This document shows, in pieces, positions 21,216-30,929 of a stretch of DNA of 30,929 nt. Origin of the DNA: Funneliformis mosseae (Eukaryota > Glomeromycota > Glomeromycetes > Glomerales > Glomeraceae). The translations under genes and the position numbers were made by a program. The notes under the pieces are model-generated. The model had not been told where the DNA came from, did not search any database, and saw only the letters and a program-made list of their open reading frames with translations. Each line of letters opens with the position of its first letter. Within the stretch, counting starts at the first letter, position 1. The stretch is taken from positions 1 to 30,929 of the forward strand of contig CAJVPP010000506.1 of the NCBI GenBank assembly GCA_910592005.1, written 5' to 3'.

Positions 21216-21861
21216 CCTTTTTAAAGGTTATTTTATCTTACTTAAATTCAAAAAATTTTCAGATTTTAAGTATTTTAAAAAAAATATATTTAAATATTAA
21301 AAATTTGTAGTTATACAATAAAATAAATAACTTATTTTTATGCATTAGATCACAAATTATAATTGGTAAAATCATATTAATTAGTATATAAAATTATATA
21401 ATCTAATACTTTTGATTAGAAAATATATATGCAAATTTAATAATAATAATTTATTATTTATGAAAATCATTTTTTTAGTTTTAAAAATTATTGTAAAGAA
21501 CTTATATAATTACAAAAAATTAAATTCTTTACATCTAAAATTATAAAAATATTATTATTTATTATTTTATAATTATAATTATTAAATAAAATTTAATGTT
21601 TAAAAATTTTTTTATAAATACTTGAATAATTTTTTGAAATAAAATTATTTATCAAAATAGTTACAAAAAATAATAAAAGTACATTAAAAGTAAGAATAAC
21701 AAAAAAATTACAAAGATATTAATATGTTTAAAAAAAATTAAAAATCATTATATTTTATAAAAATAATGAATTTAGTATATGTAAAATATATAATAGTTTA
21801 ATATTCAACTAAAAAAATTAAAAAATTAGATAAATAAAAAAAAGATTTAATTAATGTATCT
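21216..21861. other. AT-rich stretch, nothing discernible
   Basis: Long A/T runs. No ORF, repeat or RNA gene is visible by eye. Confidence 0.5.
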
Positions 21862-22045
21862 TATAGATGAGGGACGAAACCCCTTAATAACAGTCGAAAC
21901 TTAGACGAAACTATATTAAAATCATAATAAGGGATACAACAAAACCCATTCGATATGACGAAAGCTAAAACTATCGAAACTATATTAAAAACATAGAAAA
22001 GGGTATGATGAAATTATTTTGAGAAGGTTTCAGCAGGCATCTATA
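21862..22045. mobile_element. MITE with TATAGATG ends
   Basis: About 184 bp. Left end TATAGATGAGGGACGAAACC and, read inward from the right, TATAGATGCCTGCTGAAACC, a 20-bp imperfect inverted repeat. It is GC-richer than its surroundings. Inside, the 16-mer CGAAACTATATTAAAA occurs twice, 69 bp apart (21906 and 21975), with related sequence after each copy. Confidence 0.6.
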
Positions 22046-22749
22046 ATGTATCTTTAAGAATGCTTAAATTATATAAAGAGAATTACTTAAATATTTGCAA
22101 TAAGAAAATATCTTATTTAATTAGATTATAAAATAACAGTAATTATAAAATCCTGTTACATAATTATTAATAACTACAAAAGCATTATTACTTATACAAA
22201 ATACAGATTTTCAAAACTTATCAGATTTACAAATTTTTAAATTTTTAAATAAATAGTTTGATAGGTTTTTAAAATTAATATAATTTATTAATTAAATGTT
22301 ATACAATTATCATATAATATTTATCTAAAAATCTAAAAAAAAAATACAATTTTTTAAATTATATTTCAAATAAATATAATCAATATAGTTATCTTTTACA
22401 TTTAATTAAAAATATAGATAAAATTTCTTTTACTTTTGATATATCTAATCAATTCAATAATAATTAAAAAATATAATGCTTATACAGTTAGTATTAAAAT
22501 TATAAGTAATAAAAAATTTTTTTATAGTTTTAGATATATAGTTAATAGAACAAGATTATCTTATATTATTATTTTTAAATTAAAAATATACTTTAAGAAA
22601 TTTTCTTGAAAGTATATTGATTCATGCAAATGAAAAGGTTTAGATTAATGAAAATAAAATGTTATAGTAGATTAAAAATATTTAAACTAAATAATTTTTA
22701 TTAAATAATTTACATTTTCTTTTAATTTTTGATTTATTTTATACACATA
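22046..22749. other. AT-rich stretch, nothing discernible
   Basis: No ORF with recognisable motifs and no clear repeat. Confidence 0.5.
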
Positions 22750-22906
22750 TGGAAGGTAATCAGTAGAAAAGAGGGAAATCTACTTTTTAGTCAAAAATAT
22801 TTTTATTAGTTCACTCTATTGATCATGATCATGTGAACAAAACTAGTTTAATAACTAAATTACTCTAAATTTTTAGATTTTCTTCTTTTCTATTGACCAT
22901 CTCCCA
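22750..22906. mobile_element. Foldback MITE, about 157 bp
   Basis: Ends TGGAAGGTAATCAGTAGAAA and, from the other side, TGGGAGATGGTCAATAGAAA, continuing similar for about 35 bp, with TA on both sides. The centre holds TTAGTTCAC and GTGAAC around the palindrome GATCATGATC, so the whole element folds back on itself. Confidence 0.7.
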
Positions 22907-22954
22907 TATAGTTGATTCAGTTAAAAATTAACTTATTATAAAAATATAAATATA

Positions 22955-23126
22955 CAGTCAACTCTTGTTATAACAAACTCTATATCTTATACCTTAACTT
23001 TGCTATAAGACTATAGTGAAGATTTTAAAAGATTTGATTGGTCAATTTATTATAACAAGAGTATTTTTGTTATATTTGTTTAAAAAATTCATTATATCAA
23101 GAGTTTGCTATATCAAGAGTTGACTG
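22955..23126. mobile_element. Tc1/pogo-like MITE with CAGTCAACTCTTG ends
   Basis: 172 bp with near-perfect inverted ends: CAGTCAACTCTTGTTATAAC against CAGTCAACTCTTGATATAGC (2 mismatches in about 28 bp with the following CAAACTC). TA duplications lie at 22953-22954 and 23127-23128. Ends of this type with TATAAC are typical of Tc1/mariner and pogo-related elements. It has no coding capacity and would depend on a transposase elsewhere. Confidence 0.85.
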
Positions 23127-23665
23127 TAATAGTTATTTCTAATAGCTTAATATCAAAATTACAACTATTAAACATTGCAATTAATAAGAGTTTTAAATTT
23201 AAAGTACAAATAATTTTTATTTTATTAGTCCAAAATGAAGTGAAAGACTATATATGTCTACGCAAAGTGTCCTAATATCCGCCTGCTCAAAAATTAAATC
23301 AATACTGATTGGCTTTTACAATATTTTTTAGTTAAGATCATTCCAGACTTAACCTCATAGGAAGACTTTCATATGATTGGCTGATTAAATTACACAAAAT
23401 TTGTAATTAATATTGTAAATATTTATACATGTCATGTGATATAATACATGATAATAAAAAAAACTCTTCCGTCAATTACTTTTTGAAAATAAAGTCTAAG
23501 AAAATAAAAACGTTTACCTTCAAAATCCTATTATATTTTTGACTCTGTTAGTTAGTCTTATAGTTCTACAACAGCTCAAATACACTTTCACAACCAAGGA
23601 AGAGTTTATTTTAAAAGTTACTTTTATTCACTATGATCAGAAAAAACTAAAACAAACAAGCGTTA
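23127..23665. other. Region upstream of the LINE, probable 5' UTR
   Basis: No ORF. At 23255-23290 lies a GC-richer piece (CGCAAAGTGTCCTAATATCC) resembling the end of a transposon, but no matching inverted copy was found. Base composition becomes more balanced from about 23520, probably where the LINE 5' UTR begins. Confidence 0.4.
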
Positions 23666-25377
23666 ATGAAAAATAAGCATCGTTTCAACCAAACAGAATA
23701 CCAATAAACTCCTAAAACACCAGTTACTTCAACCTCTGACTCTGGAGAATAGCTAAACCCGTCTTCAGCTTCAGACGCTGCTCTTATCAAAAACTTTTTA
23801 AACTATTGACTCCTACTCCCCCCAACGTCTTGAATAAGGATGAATACCTTCTCATAGAAGACGACCCCAATATGGAAATGGATCAAAACAAAGATTTTAC
23901 AGTTATTACTCATTCAATCCTATTTACTTGTGTAGCAACTATTCCCAAAAGCTCTAAAGACCTCCTCATTGCTACTATTTCGAAAATTATTAATGCTTAC
24001 TTCGCTCTTAATAACACGTTCAGGGGGATTAATGTTCACTATGTTAACCTTGTTCAGTCAATTGTGATCTACTTCAACGATCAGCAATCTATGGAATCAG
24101 CCTTTAATGTGAAATTTTCTGATTTGGATATCAACCAGCTAGTTCAGTATGTGACTTACAAAGAAAATATGCAGTTTCTTCAACGCATACTTCGTATTAC
24201 TGATATCTATCTTAACCTCAAAAAGGAATAGCTTACCAACATATTTGCTAAATATGGCAAGATAATTACTGTACAAATGTTCACCAGAGATCTTTGGCAA
24301 CAAGCTTATATTACTTATAAAGATCCTAAGAATGTCAATCTCTTCCATACTCAATGGTCACGTTTTATCTACAATGATTGTATCTGAGTATACCCAGCCT
24401 GCCTCACCCCTGAACAAGTTAAACAAAGTAATTATTTTAGAATGAAACTCACCAATTTGCCCTTCAATATCTCCACTAGGGATCTGCAAGACATCACCTT
24501 AGCTACTAAAGCTAAAGCCCTCTACATCTCTTGTTCAAACAATTATAAACCTCAACCCTTCGCAGTCTTTTACTTTGAAACAAAGACAGACCTTAACAAT
24601 GCTATTAAACAATCCTTTGCGTTCAGCGACAATGAATTCTAATGATGCTCAGCTGACATGAGATGTTGTCATAAATGTGGTTCTCCAAAACACATTATCA
24701 TGAAATGCCCCTAAATTGTTCTATCAGTAAATGACAATCCTGTTTATCAACCTAAAACTCCAATTTACAAGCTTCTCTCTATTTAAAAACTATACAATCA
24801 CTTCAAGCTAGCAGGATCTAGATCCTTGATCATGAGACACAATGACCGCCAATCTAATCACAACCAGTCACCCTTTTCAAAGAGGAAAACAAACCTACAA
24901 CAGATAAAGGCAAAGCTAAAGACAAAGGCTCTGCAGGTTCTTCGATTGATGACTCAATTCATAACTCCAATAATAATAACAACACGACCAATTATAAGTT
25001 AGACAGAATCCTCAGCATGCTTGAGGGCATACAAAAGGTTATGTCTGATCTTGAAATTCGCATTGCTAAGCTAGAAAAGGCTCAATAAACTATTTATACC
25101 TCACCTTCCTCTTCACCATTAAGCGTTCTGAATAACAGACCTATTGCGTAGCAATTTGCGTCTACTTCTACCCTAAAAAAGAGTTTATATTGCCAATTCC
25201 TCTTCAGATGAAGACCTTAATAAGTCACCTGTTCCCATCGATCTCAAAACACAAGCAATTATTAAAGAAAAAGCCTCTGTCATCGCTAAGCAACAAAAGC
25301 AATTACAGATTGTTAATGCCCAAATGTTCGAAATCATAGCTCAGGTGCAAAAACCATCCAATTCCTCCTCACAATAA
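23666..25377 (+). pseudogene. LINE ORF1 (gag-like, zinc knuckle, coiled coil)
   Basis: Starts at ATG 23666 (MKNKHRFNQTEYQ); stops at Gln positions and a slip near 23806 follow, then a long frame (NVLNKDEYLLIEDDPNMEMD). Two regions look like RNA-binding folds: about 23920-24350 (ILFTCVATIP, FAKYGKIITVQMF, QAYITYKDP) and 24442-24640 (MKLTNLPFNISTRDLQDI, PFAVFYFETKTDL), resembling RRM strands. A CCHC zinc knuckle, CHKCGSPKHIIMKC, lies at 24667-24708. The C-terminal part is Ser/Asn-rich with a coiled coil (LDRILSMLEGIQKVMSDL) and ends SSSQ-stop at 25375. ORF1 proteins bind LINE RNA. The stops are TAG/TAA for Gln and TGA for Arg or Trp. Confidence 0.75.
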
Positions 25378-25403
25378 TTTCACTCATTACCTAACCCACA
25401 ACC

Positions 25404-26275
25404 ATGATTAATAATAATACAAATATTGATAAAAATAATAATTACAAAAATAAATATATAGAACATTTCACCAACAATCAAACTAATTCAAAAGGCACAC
25501 CTACTATATCTTTTGCTACCTATAATGTAAATTCACTTCAATGTTCAATCAAAAACTAATTTATTAATGATAAATTTACAGATCTTAATATAGATTTCGT
25601 AAGTCTTACTGAAACTCGATACAAGTCTGACCAATCCTTTTATTATACACATGACCCTAATTATACTTCTTTTTAGAGCACCCGCCTTAACTCACACGCT
25701 AGAGTTAGCATTCTCGTTAAATAATCCTGTGCTATTTATATCTAAAAAGCCTATCTGGATAATGATCGATTTATCTACATAGACTTGTATTTATCTAGAC
25801 ATACCAAACTGCGCATTTTCTGTGTCTATTTACATGCTTTAACTGAATTTGATATTAAGACGAAACGGTTCAACCTACATAAATTAATTATCAAACATGT
25901 TTATGACAGCATCAGAGCGGATTTCAGGACTGTTATCCTAAGGACTTCAATGCGAATCTCGATACTTACTGATCACAAGTTAACAATGGCAAAGCCTTAT
26001 ACTGGTAAATGGACTTTTACAAACAGCTCTTCACATTGAACTTTCTAGACTTTTATGACGTTTGTCATGATATACCCCAATCTACATACTACTCAGGCTT
26101 ATGTAGTTCAAGAATTGACACCATTTTTGTCTCACCCAACTTCACTTCAGAATTCTTTTATTCATACTTAGATCAGCCAGTCCTCTACTCGTCCGACCAT
26201 AAGATCTTCTTTGTGATATTCACTGATTGTCATATGCAATCAAATACTCGAGGTCGTACCTTACAAAATAAATGA
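25404..26275 (+). pseudogene. LINE ORF2: APE-type endonuclease
   Basis: The N-terminal part of ORF2, from ATG at 25404. Recognisable pieces of the APE/exonuclease-III fold are: FATYNVNSL (Asn motif), FVSLTETRYKS (catalytic Glu), RFIYIDLYL, DFNANLDTY (25943-25963, with the residue before Asp changed from the usual Gly), SSRIDTIFVSP and YSSDHKIFF (Asp-His pair, 26192-26200). It nicks target DNA in active LINEs. Four stops before 25760 and at least one slip near 25930 break it. Most stops fit former Gln codons. Confidence 0.8.
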
Positions 26276-28440
26276 CAAGTTTCCAATTTAAGAACTATAA
26301 ACCTGTCCAAATGGAATAAATTCGCTGTGCACACTGATTTTCATTATATATGTCACAACCTGGATCACCTCTCGAACCTCTCCACTAACAGATGCAATAT
26401 GAACACCCTATGGATAAATATTAAAGCTGCCATCCTAGCTGCTAACAGATGTGTCATATCTCAAGTTTGGATTTTCTCATAATAAAAAGATAAACAACCT
26501 TTTGATCAGCCCTCTCTTTTATTGCAGTCAAGAAAGTTGGCTTATTCCTGCTCCATTTTAAAGACTCACTTTTATGAACAAACTGTTAGCCTGAACCTCT
26601 CGAATGATCCTATATCAAGGATAATATAGAAAAGCTGATCGCAGAATTGAAATTTCCTACGTATTCCTTTCCTTCCTCTTTGCGAATCAATAATATTAAT
26701 AACGTCAAATTAAAAATTAAGAATCTCTACAAATCTTTAACAGCTTTAGCTAAAATTAAAATATAAAAATAAAAGAATCAGCTATCAAGTCCTTTATAGA
26801 CAAGTGATGTGACAACTTACAAGATGACTCCTCTAAAATGATTGCCTCTATCTTGAATTAGAAAAAATGATCCATAGTGCTCAATCGACTGCTTATCACG
26901 AACAAGGACTCAGGCGATAAACGTTTTATCATTGAACTAGAAGAAATCAAGAGAGCTACAATTGATCATTTCCAAAACTTCGCTGTCCCCTCAACCCCTG
27001 TGTACTCTATACCCCCTAGATAATCTGAACAATATAAACCTAAGAACTACGTTAATGATCAATACTATTCTAATCTCATGCAACCTCCCACATATGATGA
27101 ATGGCTTGCTGTCCTTAGAACACTTTCCAATAATAAAGCAGCTGGTCCTTTTGGAATCACCAATGAAATAATTGCTCACCTTGGAGATAAGCTTCAACAA
27201 CTTCTTTAGAAACACATCAGCATGTGCTTTACAATAGGTGACATCCCTAACGAATAGAAAATCGCTTACATATATCCTATTCTCAAATCCATAGAATGGG
27301 AATGTGACATAACCAAAACCAGACCCATTACACTACTCGAAACTACGTGTAAAGGCCTTATTAAGATCATTACCAATAGACTTTCCTGAATATTAGCCAT
27401 TCACAATATTCTCAAGGGAGGAAACTTTACTGGATTGCCAGGAGGATCAATGGAACCACCTATAAAAATTATCAATATGCTATTAGAGGATGCTATTGAG
27501 AATAATAAAGAAATTTAGATTCTATTGCAAGATCTTTCTAAGGCTTACGATCACGTAGATTTATCCTACCTTTATCTTACCTTAACAGAATCAAAGTCCC
27601 TAAGTTAGCTACTGAACTTATCATAAATCTCTTTACCTCAAGAAGAAATGCTGTATTTACCACACAGAGAACTACTGACTTATACGATGTCAAGATAGGT
27701 ATTGATCAAGGAGAAGTTATTTCTCCTTTAGTGTGGTATATCTACCTGGACCCCTTACTCTGCGAAGTAGACTCCCTAAATAAAGAATATACAATTGATC
27801 ATACTTGGATTTCTGATATCACCCCCATGAATACCAGCACTATATCAGCTTCCGTTTTGTCACTTGCATTCATAGACGATACAAACTGGATGGCTAGTTC
27901 TAAATAAGATTTAGAAAAAATTTTACACATTGCAGATGAATTTTATAGTCTCGTCAGATCTGTGTTCAACAAAGACAAATCAAAACTGTTGATGACCTGC
28001 CATATTGATATTCTCCCTGTTCCTATCAAATTTGGCTCAACCACTATTGATATTATCTCTGAAGAAGGATCAGTATGGGTTCCTAAGCATGTGGATTAAC
28101 AGTCAGAGAGCTCAATCATTTGTTAAGAAGCAACTCACATTCAATATGAACTGTTTTGTCACCTCTATGAAATATAAACCATTAACAGATAAACAACTAT
28201 CATATATTATTAATATAGTTTTGTGTTTCCTGCTAGAGTATCGCATGCAGCTGACACCCCTTTCAAAAAATGAATGTCATAAAATTTTCGCTCTCATACG
28301 TTTACTTTTTAAACATAAAAATAAATTCACCCTTATCCTCCCCAATACTCTTTTGAATTCTAAAAAATTCTATAACTTAAGTGACCTCTGGTCACTGCAA
28401 ATCAAATCCCTTTCAACCACCCTTATTTACTAATTTAATA
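26276..28440 (+). pseudogene. LINE ORF2: reverse transcriptase
   Basis: The RT domain follows a Leu/Lys-rich linker. Motifs in order: NNKAAGPFGITNEII (about 27130, where the usual sequence is KAPGPSG or KAPGPDG), RPITLLETT, LLQDLSKAYDHVD (motif A, 27525-27557), GIDQGEVISPLVW (about 27697), and LAFIDDTNWMASS with the catalytic FIDD box at 27869-27880. A one-base slip lies after YDHVDLSYL, and several stops match Gln, Arg or Trp. The region from 27950 to 28440 is the thumb and linker. It would copy LINE RNA at the nicked target. The motif style (FIDDT, GIDQGEVISP) recalls LINEs of arbuscular mycorrhizal fungi, from memory. Confidence 0.85.
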
Positions 28441-30776
28441 ACTCATCCCTTTATAATAACATCTCTTTAATTTAACTTTACCAATTACAGTCAAGCAATA
28501 TTCTTGTCACGTCCCTCCTAAATTATTGGCCACATTTTTTCAACAAAAGTTTACATAGAAACTTAATCGGTGCCTCCCTTTCTCTTATTAATTCTTCATT
28601 CTCAAAACTTTCTCTTAATGTTTCCCCTCTTTTCATGTATAAAATTACTGGAGGCATCCAACCCATCACAAAAATTTTTTCTAGTAGTCTACTGAAACGA
28701 TATAACAAGATTCTCACTAACCATAACTTATATTTTCTAGATCAACTAATCTCTTTCTCAGGTCATCATTTAATTACTACTTTTGATTTCCTTCTCAGGG
28801 ATTTTGACTACCAGTCAAAAAGATTTGATTCATCTGATTTTTTCTATAGATTAGACAACATTGTTTTAGAAAGTCATGTACATAGATTGATTAAACCAGC
28901 ATTTAGACTAGCTTTTCCCTTATCATGTTACAAACCATTTCTCAAGCGTCCACCTTAAATAGCTAAATGAAAAAAATAGTATCAACCTGGGATACAATGT
29001 TCAATAGTTTAACCTTCAGAAAAATTATAACCGATGTCTCAAACAGTAGCCATCTCATTTGTTACCATTTCACCTACAACATCAACCATAATAATATTTG
29101 TCAGCTTGTTAACTACTCTGGTTGTCCTCTCAGCAGACAGACCGCTTCATCTGGATGTTGCATTGTTAGTATTCCTAATGCCTTGGCCTACTTAGTTCAG
29201 ACCATTCCTAAGCAATCACATACAATCAAGAATCAACCCAAACAATCATTTAGGGAAATCTCTTGTATCACTAATATAATCTTTTACAGACCATGCAATG
29301 ACTCCTTCCAACAATTCTACTTACTGATAATATCATTGATCTTCTTATTCAACCATCAATGCATTCACCCAAACTTAAACAGTTGCAATCTACTTTTATT
29401 AGTGCAATAGCCTTAACATTTTACACAGATGGCTCCTTAATAGGACCTCAGATGGACAACTGTAAAATGAGATTTGGTTGGATTTGCTTACATCCTAACA
29501 ACAATCCATTTACCTTTAAAGCCTCACTCACAAATTGATCCTCTTTCACGCAAGCTAAAATGTATGCTCTCCTCACTGCTTTTATAGTATCCTCAAACAA
29601 TGCAGTGGTGAACGTTTACCTAGATAGCTAGGCAATAATTCATAGTTTTAATAAATATGTGCTCTCCAACCACCTTTCTCTGAGAAAGCTTGAAAAAGTT
29701 CCCAATTATACAATCTGGATTATTATCCGATATATCACTGATCACCTCAACCTCCAAGTTTCACTTCACAAAATCAAAGTACACGCTGAAAATTATTACA
29801 ATGAGATAGCAGATAGATTAGCTAAAGATGGATGCAATACACCTCCTCTATCCTTGCTCCTTAATAATGTCCCTCATCTGACCTCTCATTTTGCTTTAAT
29901 AATATTCCTATTGAGGTCTCTATTAGAGGTTTTTTCAAGCAACTCTTTGTTGCACAAGCTTTTGGCAACTTTCTGGATTTGAATAGGAATAATAAACTCA
30001 GAGTATTCACAGTCAATAAATCTATCAATTGGTTCACCATCTGGAACCTTTTTTTGATGAACACCTCTTCTCTTTTCACATCCTTTACTTTATGTAAGCT
30101 CAAATCATTCATAATTAAAAACTTCATCGACGAACTTCCTTCACTATCACACCTCACATTATTATGACCTGATTTATATGAATACTGGCCTTGTGTGGGT
30201 TGCAACGTTGCTACTGAAACCACTTTTCATATTTGGATATGTCCATTGTACTCCTCAAAAATTACGAATACGATCTCGGTTATCAAAAATGATTTTATTG
30301 ACCAGCTAAGCTCTTTATACAGAGCCAGATACACAACGTACTAAATTGAACTAGAGGATGTATTCAACAACACCTTCGCATCACCTTTAAATGCTTCTAA
30401 TGGCTATACAGACATCATTCAATCCAGAATTTTGTCTTCCCTGATAAAATTGTTCACAAAATAGCTGGCAATAAAGAGCGATACCTCTCCATTATTTCGT
30501 GCTCGCTGCTCCTCTTCCATCAAAAGCTATACAATGACGTTTGGAAATACTATTGTAATTTAATAATCATCAAAGAGCATTCAATGGATATTACTAAACA
30601 AGACAAGCATAAATGAAGTGTCAGTTTACCCCTGCCTCACAGATAGACATCAAGCCCCTCTTTTAACTAAAAGACTTGGATACACCTTGCGAACAAATTT
30701 GGCTACGCATTCTCAGATTTTTAGATAAGCACTAATGTCTTCTTTATCTTTCCTAGCTGATGTTAATTTTCATTAA
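28441..30776 (+). pseudogene. LINE ORF2: linker, RNase H and C-terminal zinc motif
   Basis: Linker with aromatic-rich segments (28635-28960), then RNase H: FYTDGSLIG (about 29419, catalytic Asp), a block at 29533-29559 reading N-stop-SSFTQAK where NWPSSTRAE is typical (catalytic Glu now Lys), VYLDS-stop-AIIHSF (Asp) and NYYNEIADRLAKDG (last Asp). Further on, CVGCNVATETTFHIWIC (about 30190-30240) is a C-X2-C...H-X4-C motif seen at the end of many LINE ORF2 proteins. The frame ends at TAA 30774. RNase H removes the RNA template. With Glu lost and many stops, this copy is inactive. Confidence 0.8.
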
Positions 30777-30929
30777 GTATGCACTTAGTGGAGTTAATGG
30801 AGGGGAAAGACGATGATAGGTCAATTCAAACAGGTTTGCAATATAACTACAAGGAATAGCTAGTACTTAGCATAGATTTATTTTCGATTTACTTTGTATT
30901 TCCTTATATATAAATTTAATAAAGTTACT

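Larger units (their letters stand above)
23560..30929 (+). mobile_element. Non-LTR retrotransposon (LINE) with APE endonuclease and RNase H
   Basis: A long LINE covering the end of the window: ORF1 (23666-25377), a 26-base gap, then ORF2 (25404-30776) with endonuclease, RT, RNase H and a C-terminal Cys/His motif. This is the layout of the LINE groups that carry RNase H (I-like). The 3' region after 30776 ends in TA-rich sequence with AATAAAG near the window edge, so the 3' end may lie beyond it. The 5' end is not fixed. The composition is less AT-rich than the surroundings, which suggests a younger insertion, though it is also inactivated. Confidence 0.85.

Noticed and set aside
23255..23290. 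Possible transposon end CGCAAAGTGTCCTAATATCC
   Set aside because: I could not find an inverted partner within the window, so no element can be defined.
24139..24354. Minus-strand 71-codon ORF
   Set aside because: Antisense of LINE ORF1, whose own frame has better motif support.
29861..30223. Minus-strand 120-codon ORF
   Set aside because: Antisense of the LINE ORF2 C-terminal region, which has RNase H before it and a Cys/His motif after it.
2680..30776. Reassigned genetic code with TAA/TAG read as Gln
   Set aside because: Many stops do fall at Gln positions, but TGA at Arg or Trp, Trp-to-TAG, single-base losses and loss of catalytic or zinc-binding residues by transitions also occur. Decay explains all of these; a new code does not.

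Overview
This is a repeat-dominated, very AT-rich eukaryotic window. I see no intact host gene, no rRNA or tRNA gene and no prokaryotic feature. Spliceosomal introns (GT...AG with ACTAAT or TACTAAC branch-like sites), a Ty3/gypsy-type LTR retrotransposon, LINEs with an APE endonuclease and RNase H, Tc1-like remnants and many TA-flanked MITEs point to a fungus with a transposon-rich genome. The LINE and Tc1 protein motifs recall those of arbuscular mycorrhizal fungi (Glomeromycotina). That assignment rests on recollection and inference, not on a search.

Layout. 168-1507: a long palindromic element made of repeated short words. 1672-14176: one large LTR retrotransposon on the minus strand. Reading in its own direction it has a 5' LTR (13599-14176), a tRNA primer site, a gag start, a nested DNA transposon (9642-13270), the rest of gag, a MITE (7762-8442), protease, reverse transcriptase, RNase H and integrase. 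Two accessory ORFs follow, one sense and one antisense, then a polypurine tract and the 3' LTR (1672-2259). 14500-16662: a badly decayed LINE fragment cut by a MITE (16665-16803). 17354-18075: an unrecognised intron-containing pseudogene on the minus strand. 18076-23665: AT-rich sequence with a zinc-knuckle remnant, a 50-bp minisatellite, a telomere-like patch, a Tc1 transposase remnant and three MITEs. 23666 to the window end: a long LINE on the plus strand with ORF1 (zinc knuckle), then endonuclease, reverse transcriptase, RNase H and a C-terminal Cys/His motif.

Two points stand out. First, the nested element at 9642-13270 has matching ends (CAGTCTGGTGT), a TA duplication, and one large intron-containing gene. 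Its conserved strand-D, strand-D and helix-E motifs look like a DDE transposase of a family I cannot name. Second, nearly all damage in every element can be explained by G:C to A:T transitions: stops sit where Gln, Arg or Trp is expected, and catalytic or zinc-binding His, Cys and Glu have become Tyr, Tyr and Lys. This resembles repeat-directed mutation or deamination of methylated cytosine.
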